Source of the DNA: Clitoria ternatea
Lineage: Eukaryota > Streptophyta > Magnoliopsida > Fabales > Fabaceae
DNA: 64,000 nt
Reading direction: 5' to 3'
Assembly (NCBI GenBank): GCA_037962975.1
Contig: CM075674.1
Coordinates: 86,568,501 to 86,632,500 of the forward strand
The notes beneath the pieces are model-generated. The model did no database searches. It was not told where the DNA came from and worked only from the letters and a program-made list of their open reading frames with translations. This document shows positions 56,252 to 64,000 of the stretch, in pieces (the first letter of the stretch is position 1; each line of letters begins with the position of its first letter). The position numbers and the translations under genes are program-made.

Positions 56252-59204
56252 TAAAGTTTTTAAAATTATCTATATATTAATTAGGCTTAATTAAATATTT
56301 AGTCCCAACAAAATTTAGGGTTTTTGAAATTAGTCCCTATAAAAAATTGTTAGCTTTTAGTCTCGACAAAATTAAGTCATCCGAAATTAGTCCTTGCTAT
56401 TAACTTTCTCTATTAAATGATGATGTGGAAAATGAAATGCCACATCATCATTGCCACCAATCAAACACATTAACATTTATTTTTCCCTTTTCTTTTCTCT
56501 CTTTCTTTCTCTCCCCTAACCTTTCACCTCCACCTACCCCATATTCTTCCCTTCATCTTGTCCCTTTCTCACCTTCTCTAATCATCCCCAATCACTACCA
56601 TAATTTAGACCACCATCTCTCTTGTCTCTATCATCTCTTTCTCCCACTCTTTCTCTCACTCTCTCACATTTGCAATCAAAGCAATATACAAAAATTTAAA
56701 GAAGTCAAAATATAAATAACATTTCTCCAAAATGTAAAATCAATCAATTAGAAATGCTTTATTTTTCATCAAGAACATAATGATATCCTGTTCTCTTGAA
56801 ATGGAGCACTCAATGTGGTGATTGGAGAAATAAAAATATAGGGGAGAAAGAGGGAAAATGTTGCTACCTTAAAAAAGAAGAGAGGAAGAAAAAAATGGGC
56901 AAGAAGGGCTACTACCTGATTTAAATTAAAATTTATGTAAGAAAAAGTCCAAACAAATTATGCATCACTTTTTTTTTAAAATGTGTGCAATTTTGCATGG
57001 GAACTACAACGACCAATGGTTGTTGTGTGGGGCATATTCCCATGCTATGGCCACATTGTCTCACCTAAGTCCCCTAGCAAAAATTGAGTATTCTTTTAGT
57101 GCCACTCACCTCATCTTACTCAACTTCACCATTTTGTCCTTTGCTTCCTCCACCACTACCCCACCCTCTTCCACATAAGCCTCCCTCCCCCCTCTCCAAC
57201 CCCATTGCCTTGCTTCCTCTTAATTGACTCTTCCCTTCTCTTACACTTCCAAGAGAACACCATCCACCATAACAACCAAAACAACACCATTCAAACCTTT
57301 TCTAAATGGCTCATGACGACTGGATCCTCCACACTTCCCTTTTCATCCCTTCACTCTCTCCTTTGGGACCTAGGTTTTCTTGATTTTTTTTTTTATAGAA
57401 TCCTAATTAATCCCCAATTTCCCCTACCTTTTCTTAATTTTTCAGGTCCCTGTATGATGATGTTTCCATCATATTAGCTTGCTGGTGTCAGGAATTCGTG
57501 GTTTCAATGCTATAGAGGAGCAACGAGTGCGAGACCTAGTATAGGGAGTTTAAGCGGATAATAAACTTATTTTTTTTTCCTATTTCTTATTTTTTTTATA
57601 AATTTTTAAAACAGGATATTAAATAACAGTTATACATTTAAAATTGAAAATAAAAATAAAAACAAAAAATAGAAATACAAACAAAACAGCTGGTAATATT
57701 CTTTTGTTGTATGTATCAGCTATCAGCTGCAGAAGAACGTCAGGAATAACCTCTTGAGATCAAAGAATGCTTATTGAGTATATAGATTTCCAGCGCCCTT
57801 TAACATATTTTAGATACACTGTTTGACTAAGTTACTTATTTATACTAACGTTATATATAATGTCATGATATGTTATGAAAGAAAAATTATATTTTATGTA
57901 TTGTGCTGCTTGCATATAAAATTTACTAATTATGTGTTTATGTATACTTTTATTTCTTACTGAGCAGCATTATCAAGCTAGCATGTAAGAGAGAATATAA
58001 CTTCTAACTGTTTCAATTGTATCACGTGATTCTACATGTGTCAATTGTGATTCCGTAGCCGACTAGTCATAACTAACGTTTTAATTACTTCTTTCTTGAT
58101 TAGCACATAGTACTGCATTCAAATCCCTTTTCACAGGATAGTTCTTTGAATTTAAATTACTTAGGCCTTGCTGATTCTTCAAAATGCTGTGGGTAAATAG
58201 ATCATTTAAATTTGTAAGTTCTCTTACATGTGTTTAATTAAACTATTTTTATAATTGGTATAGTGGTTCAATATCTCATTCTTTAAGTATGTGTTTAAGA
58301 ATTTTATCTCTAACTCATATGAATTGAGTAAATAATTTGATTAGTCTCTTATCACTTAATATACAGTGATGATTAAAACTAGGAATTAATCTACTGCCTT
58401 ACGATAGGAAGGATATCAAGAAATCTTACCCAATTAAATCATCTTTATTAGCTAGCGGTAGTACTAGTACAACTTTTTTACCAGCTTACACGAGCACTTT
58501 GGGGTAATTACACAGGATTTAAATGCAGTAATGTCGAACTGTAACCGCATTAATTTAACTTCCTTTTGCTTTATAGTGATCCTACCGTGAGTCCGTGACC
58601 TAACAAGGTGGTCTATTTAAGGTTTTATTTTTAATGCATTCTTGGAGTAAAGCTTAACCACAAGTATAGGGGTGCGGTGTAATAATTATAATTTTATTTC
58701 AAATGAATTCTACAACAGGAAATATATAATTAGTTGAGCATGATATAAAAGTCATTATCAACTCATTGATTTATATTCCGTTTTCCCTACAAACAGAAGA
58801 ATATAACATACTCCACAGGTTCTTGTGCAAATAAAAAGTTTATGTAAATTGAATTGTTTCGATTGGTTTGACTAATTAAATTATAAACTAAATAGGTAAT
58901 TGGACTTAATCAATTCTTTAATATTATTGATTTAATTATGGTTGAAATCCAAGTTAATTACAATTTATTTAAACTAATATTTTCATTAGTTAATTTACTT
59001 TTAAAAACATTGATAATAACATAAAGCACTTTTTCGCTGGATTCATTCACGGCTGTAAAACTTTCAAAGTATGCACAAGACTCGGGTAGTTTGTTGAACA
59101 ATTGGAATCACATTACTATGTTACAGCTGGAACATGTCCCTCTCAAAAATAACCTTTCCTTTTCCAAAATAGTGAGAGCTTCAAAGCTTCTGACCCACAA
59201 CACA
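56252..59204. other. Intergenic DNA with a hairpin and low-complexity stretches
   Basis: No gene. 56282-56400 contains the legume-wide repeat phrase 'ttaattaaatatttagtccc' and 'gaaattagtccctat', typical of transposon debris. A 13-bp perfect inverted repeat (56416-56428 and 56440-56452) follows. 56460-56670 and 57100-57480 are C/T-rich with only fortuitous ORFs. 57500-59200 is A/T-rich; its last part is the upstream region of the peptide gene. Confidence 0.5.
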
Positions 59205-59216
59205 ATTATATATCTC
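59205..59216 (+). promoter_or_regulatory. TATA box of the small secreted-peptide gene
   Basis: ATTATATATCTC lies about 65-75 bases upstream of the ATG at 59280 and is followed by a CT-rich leader, the usual plant arrangement. Confidence 0.6.
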
Positions 59217-59279
59217 TGTCACCGTCTCTTTCTCTGAAAACTATTGTTTTTCTTGTGTCCTAAGAAAAAGTAGATAACT

Positions 59280-59400
59280 ATGGCCCTCTCCAAACACACA
59301 CTAATCTTGGTTATTCTATGCTTCATCCTTGTACAAGAGGTAAAGTGCTTCTCTCATGAATGATATGTGTGTTTTGGATTTATAATTAATATTTCTTCCT

Positions 59401-59454
<54 letters not shown>

Positions 59455-59850
59455 TATGATATATATCTATTTACGCAGTTCATGATGATCTTTATGGGTT
59501 TTATTTTTCTTTCTTTCCCCTTTCTACATATTGTGGGTCTGATTCTTGCTTTCTTAAGTGGAACCTTGAATTATATTTTTCCATATGTATTATAATTTCC
59601 AGAATTCTTATTTGTTATTAATCAATTATCATTGATTAATATTGTTCTTATATTTATGTGAAAGAACCACCTTTTCAATCTTTTTTTACTCTCCTAGCTA
59701 TCTTTCTCGATCAAACCAATGATAGACATAACCTTTGAACCATCTTCGATTATGGTACTCAAAATTCTCTCTTTTCTTTTTCCCTTTTTTTGGAAATTTT
59801 ACAGTTGGAGGTATGTTCTGGAAGTCGACCCTTGTCTGCCAAACGGATAG
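59280..59850 (+). CDS. Small secreted-peptide precursor, first two exons (partial)
   Basis: Exon 1, 59280-59339, encodes MALSKHTLILVILCFILVQE, a textbook signal peptide. It ends at CAAGAG|GTAAAG in phase 0. Exon 2 starts after TTTTACAG at 59805 and encodes LEVCSGSRPLSAKRIG; it may end at GATAG|GTCAGT (59850) or run to the TAA at 59856, which would leave only 37 residues. Plant peptide-hormone precursors of the PIP/IDA-like and related groups often have SRPL or ARPL just after the signal peptide, but the family cannot be named without the C-terminal mature peptide, which I did not find downstream. The A/T-rich, repeat-filled DNA after 59860 may contain a long intron, or the gene may be truncated. 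Confidence 0.55.
59405..59450. repeat. (AT)n microsatellite in intron 1 of the peptide gene
   Basis: About 23 perfect AT units, 65 bases after the exon 1 donor. Confidence 0.95.
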
Positions 59851-59858
59851 GTCAGTAA

Positions 59859-61212
59859 TGCTTTACTTATGCAGTGCATGGATTTAAAATCCTCAATGTC
59901 ACTTGTAGCTTATTTTATTAGTGATGACAAATTATATTTATATGAGCTAAATTACGAAATAAATGTTAGTATATTTTATTTTCATACCATGAACTAACCA
60001 GAATACACTGATTTGCAAACTTTCTTTGTTCTTTTCGGTCATAGGAGAACATTTTTGAATTTCTTTTACATGGATGTGACATGATGTGAGCATGTCCCTT
60101 TTGTTCTCTTTACCAATGTGGATGAATAATTATGCATGTTAGAAGTTATAGACGAGGATCCTCTATAGTTGCTGTTATATAGTTGTGTATTTTTAAGCAG
60201 GTATCAATATACTTTTACTATAAAAAAGTCATTTATTAATACACAAAATTTAGAAATTGCTGATTTTTTTTTATCGGGATAGCTTTTAACTAATAAATAA
60301 AATAAAATATTAGTATAGGTATTTGTTACTTTTTTTACCGATTCATCTTTTGGTGTAGAACCAACAAGCGTAAAAAATAAGTATAATTTTTTTACGCTAA
60401 TTTATAGCCAATGTAAAAATAAATTTTATACTAGTTACTCTCTCACAGCTGGTATAATAGATATCATTTATATTATTCCTGTTTTGCCCTTGATATAAAA
60501 GATGTCATTTTGTTTTGAATTTTATTTTTCATCCGGTAACCTCTATAAAAACTAAAAGTTTTTTGTGTAGCTTTTTTTCAAATTCAAATTAATTACCCAA
60601 ATACCTTCACATAATTAAAGAAAATATAATTAAAACTAAAATTTTTGCTACCAAATATCATTTTCAATATAAATATCATCATATAATTAGAGCACACTAT
60701 TAATATTATTTACACTAAAATATCATATTATAGCAATAAATAAATACAAATTAAAATAACAATTCATGTTTGCTAAAAAATTGTAGCAGAGTGCTTAATT
60801 CTAGGATCCAATTCCCTCTCCTCTATTACACAACTCAAAGCTCTTACCCACCCTTCTCACAGAACTCATCCCAACCCTTGTACAAACTCTTACCTAGCAT
60901 CACTCCCAAAGCTCTTCACCACACCACCTCATATTGCTCTGAGGGGACAACTTCTAAGTCTTGACCAAAAGGAGATCAAAGGTCATAACTAGGTTGATGT
61001 GCTCTCCTACAACCAACCGAAATAATATTGCATATACTTAGTCAAAATAAAATATACGAAGTTGAAGAACAAAATATAAAACACAACACTAAATAAAATA
61101 TATGAAGAACTAAAGCATATATAACTTTTGTATGTGCAGTTAATTAAACACACTCTTTCCAAAAGTTGTTTTCTTAATCCTCGTTATCATGGCTAACAAT
61201 CTAATTGAAACA

Positions 61213-61266
<54 letters not shown>

Positions 61267-62229
61267 AAACGATGTGATATATATACATATTAACTATTAG
61301 TGCCATTTACACATACTATTCAAAGTTTCAATCTACCTACATAGAGATTATCAAGAAAAGATTAAATTATTTGACTTCCAAAATATGCAAGACTAAGGAC
61401 TAACACTAACAAGCATGGCTGTCAAACAGGATTCCATGCATCTCTGCTTCTAATCACAATAGTTCATAAACACTAGTTTGATTTCCATTATAATGACATC
61501 ACATACATCAAATAATTAAATTAAAGAACAACAACATCATAAGCACCTCAGAAACTTCTACCCATTCACATATCCATGCTTAGCTCACACTACACTACAC
61601 AAGAAAAGAAGGAGACGAGTTCATGTTAAAAGATAAATTTACAAAAAAGTACTAGGGAAGTGAGAACTCCACCTGTGGGATGGAAATCTCCAGCTCATAT
61701 TATTTCCTAGCACACTAGACACAAGATACAAAAGCACCAAAAGATGGTGCTCCATTCTTCTTCTTGTATATAGATTTCCCTGCACACCAGAATCTGACCT
61801 CCAAAAAACAGGGAAGAAATCAATAATACTGACAATAACAAGTTTTAAAAATTCCAAAGCAATAAGACTAAAAGGATAATAGTTCACACGCCCATCATCT
61901 ACACCCAGAGCAATAAGATTTGTGTACTAGTGATATTAGAACTACATGGGTATTCCTATTTCAGGGTTGTTATTACTCGTGTTTATTGAGTGGCTACCAT
62001 TATTCTCACTATTTCCATCCCCTTTTTTCTCCATTAATAAAACAGATTTCTCAGTATTAAAAAACAATTGTTTAGGACAAAATAAGACAACTTTTGTGGC
62101 TAACAGAATCGGCGACAAATTCCCCATCTTGGTCTCTAAATTGATTGGCGATGGAATATTTACAGTCATTGCAGCTTTGCGACAACACATACCCATAGCT
62201 AAAACAGAAAGCCGAACTCATTAATTTCC
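59859..62229. other. A/T-rich DNA without recognised genes
   Basis: Contains a perfect (AT)n run at 61214-61260. ORFs at 60770-60964 (plus) and 61639-61887 (minus) have no recognisable domain or coding bias. Any missing exons of the peptide gene would lie here or further right. Confidence 0.5.
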
Positions 62230-63970
62230 ATTTGATGACCATATAATATATTTGAATTTCAAAGTTCAGAATTTTCAAAAGACACACTATCTTGTTGCCA
62301 AAATTCGTCACCACCTTGCCATTTGTTAGCGATGGGGTGTGTCCGTTGCTACAAGTTTCCTAAACAACATTATTATGGCTAAATCTTTCACTAAATACTA
62401 CCACGCCATTTGTTTTTTTAAGTCTTAGTTAACACGGATTGTGTTTATCGCTAATATTAGTTTAGTAATTATCGTGGCTAACTCGGTTACTAATTTTTTT
62501 AATGTTTTTTAAATTACCATTATTATTTATTATCTAACTCGTATTACGTTATATATAATTATAGTTCATTTTTTCATTTTATACGTTCGATAAAATTAAT
62601 AAATTTGACAAATGAAACAAACAAACAAATTATTCAATATGTGAAATTAATCAATATATATAATAAAAGTATAATAAAACATTTAAATAAATTATTCAAA
62701 TAATGTTTAAAAAATATGACAAATAATATAAAAAAATTAAAAAAATATCAACAGTCATCTTGGGCGTGCTGGGGAGGGTCGAATGCACCCTGGTCATCTT
62801 CAATATGTTGTTTTATGGTGGTTGTGGTTGTGGTTGGGGCAGTGACTATGGCTACGGAGGCCGTGGCTGTTGGTGCTGCTGTTGTGTAGAAGTTTGGCGA
62901 TAAAGGCTATTAAGAAGGATCCTAAGACGTTCAATGAGTGTTAATAGGAAGTCATCATGATCCACATAACTAGTCTTCAAACTCTAGAGCTCCTCAGTCT
63001 TCTAAGCAAAATTGATACTCAGCTCGTGGATGATGTTGTCCTAATGGCTAACTCCTTATTTAGATCTTGAATGATCTAAACATACTCCAATATAGATGAT
63101 TTGCTAGATGACTATGATGGGGACACAAACTCTGCAGCTAACTGCCTTAAACCAAACATGCACCCCTTCTTGTTGATACCTTTGACAACCTTGATGAACA
63201 AGACATTGTCAAAGGCTGCAGACTCCTCACCCTCACCCTCCACCTCCACCTTCATAGAATTAGGGGTAGCCTTAATCTAAACTCTTCTTGCAAATTGAAT
63301 TTGAAAATATTAGTAAAGTTGAAATAATTAGATACTGAATTTACTAATAACTAAATACTTACAACAATTTACCTTGTTTGGTCATTGACCAAAGCATTGC
63401 TCTTGGTCTTCTTCATCCTCCTTTATGGTCTTGATGATTTGTCGATGGATAAAGGTTGCATGGGGGTTGGAGCTGTAATCAATATAAAAGAAGTAAAGGT
63501 TAATTAAAATTATCAACTTTAATTTGATATGTAAAACGTTAATTAATTAAAATTACCAACTTACTTATACTTTATTTCCGGGGCGATCCACTTCTTGTAG
63601 ATTTGTAGCGCTTGTGACTGGGGGTGAGCCCTATGAAGGGTAGATGGCAGGGTAACAGATGATGATGATGTGTGTGTGTGTGTGGGGGGGGGGAGGTCTT
63701 GAAGTTATAGGTTCAACAATAACTTGAGAAGAAAAAGCAGTCTCGAGGACACAGTAAGAATGTGTGTTTAGGTAGGGGTGGCTGTCTGGGCAAGGATGGT
63801 ACCACATCCACGTGGTCAGCCCTGACCAAATCATAGATGACCATATATGCATGAATTGCTAGCCATATGTAATAACAACAAAAATACATAAATGAATTTC
63901 AACAAATCATTAGAAGTTAAGAATAAATTATTAATAAAATACCTAATCAATATCAGTGTAAACAAATTCA
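62230..63970 (-). mobile_element. CACTA (En/Spm-like) transposon debris
   Basis: 62300-62500 has alternating 'ttagcgatgg', 'gttgctaca', 'ttatcgctaatattag' and 'gtggctaactcggttacta' phrases, as in the terminal repeats of legume CACTA elements. The minus strand of 62750-63260 gives, with stops, VKGINKKGCMFGLRQLAAEF, the KKGR..GLG pattern of plant En/Spm (Ptta) transposases. The frame 63852-63631 (PPLPKHTFLLCPRD in an alternative frame; IYDLVRADHV upstream) belongs to the same remnant. Ends and target duplication not found. Confidence 0.5.
62870..63860 (-). pseudogene. En/Spm (Ptta)-type transposase remnant
   Basis: Short open stretches: one starting with an ATG near 63257 (MKVEVEGEGEESAAFDNVLF), running through GINKKGCMFGLRQ to a stop near 63115, and one at 63852-63631. 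A (GT)n plus poly-G run at 63669-63692 interrupts the latter. Only the KKG-FGLR word supports the family, so the name is tentative. Confidence 0.45.
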
Positions 63971-64000
63971 TTCTCGCTTGTTGGTTCAAAATTTAAATTA

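Noticed and set aside
56425..57477. Three ORFs rich in Ser, Pro and Leu
   Set aside because: Translations of C/T-rich low-complexity DNA; no start context, splice partners or domain.
60770..60964. 64-codon plus-strand ORF as the missing exon of the peptide gene
   Set aside because: No acceptor site in the right phase at a sensible position and no peptide-hormone-like C terminus.
61639..61887. Minus-strand ORF as a terminal exon
   Set aside because: Possible acceptor TGTGCAG at about 61780, but no partner exon and no recognisable domain.

Overview
The window is nuclear DNA of a dicot plant, most likely a legume close to soybean (Glycine). Evidence: GT-AG introns, A/T-rich intergenic DNA, a plant organellar mTERF-family gene, and very dense nested transposons including SIRE1-type Sireviruses, very large Ty3-type LTRs, LINEs, MULEs, hAT elements and a Stowaway MITE. 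The genus is inferred from family recognition only; no database search was run.

Host genes are few. (1) 1-1303, minus: the 5' end of a single-pass membrane protein with a long acidic stem, resembling plant Golgi glycosyltransferase-type proteins. (2) 22656-25139, plus: a complete three-exon, 235-residue mTERF-family protein with a transit-peptide-like N terminus and a cysteine-rich tail. (3) 59280 onward, plus: the start of a small secreted-peptide gene whose last exon was not found.

Repeat layout. 2818-11760: a decayed L1-type LINE, split by a decayed minus-strand Ty1/copia element (3111-8281), itself carrying a 735-bp hAT element and a 1.26-kb solo LTR. 12564-13484: a short DNA element. 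13818-22294: a decayed MuDR-type MULE interrupted by a 5.39-kb solo LTR with a perfect 5-bp target duplication. 26108-26391: a Stowaway MITE. Near 27410: a LINE 3' end with poly(A). 28819-29548: a 730-bp hAT element with a perfect 8-bp duplication.

30776-53097 is a decayed Sirevirus nest. Its 5' LTR holds a 4.5-kb solo LTR and its gag holds a second 3.8-kb solo LTR with a CATAA duplication. That second LTR in turn hosts a very young Sirevirus (40589-50624) whose 1428-bp LTRs differ at three positions and which is flanked by CATGC. The young element has gag, protease-integrase, RT-RNase H and an envelope-like third ORF, but one in-frame TGA splits pol. The palindrome TAATCGATTA is amplified in its LTRs (14 sites each) and in the pol/third-ORF spacer (13 sites). 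53098-56251 is the 3' end of a different Sirevirus. The right end (about 62230-63970) holds CACTA (En/Spm)-type debris on the minus strand.

The most interesting signals are the palindrome array with its exact 123-bp super-repeat, the gag/pol and pol/pol boundaries of the young element, the peptide-like duplicated coding remnant inside the 5.39-kb solo LTR, and the Cys-rich tail of the short mTERF protein.
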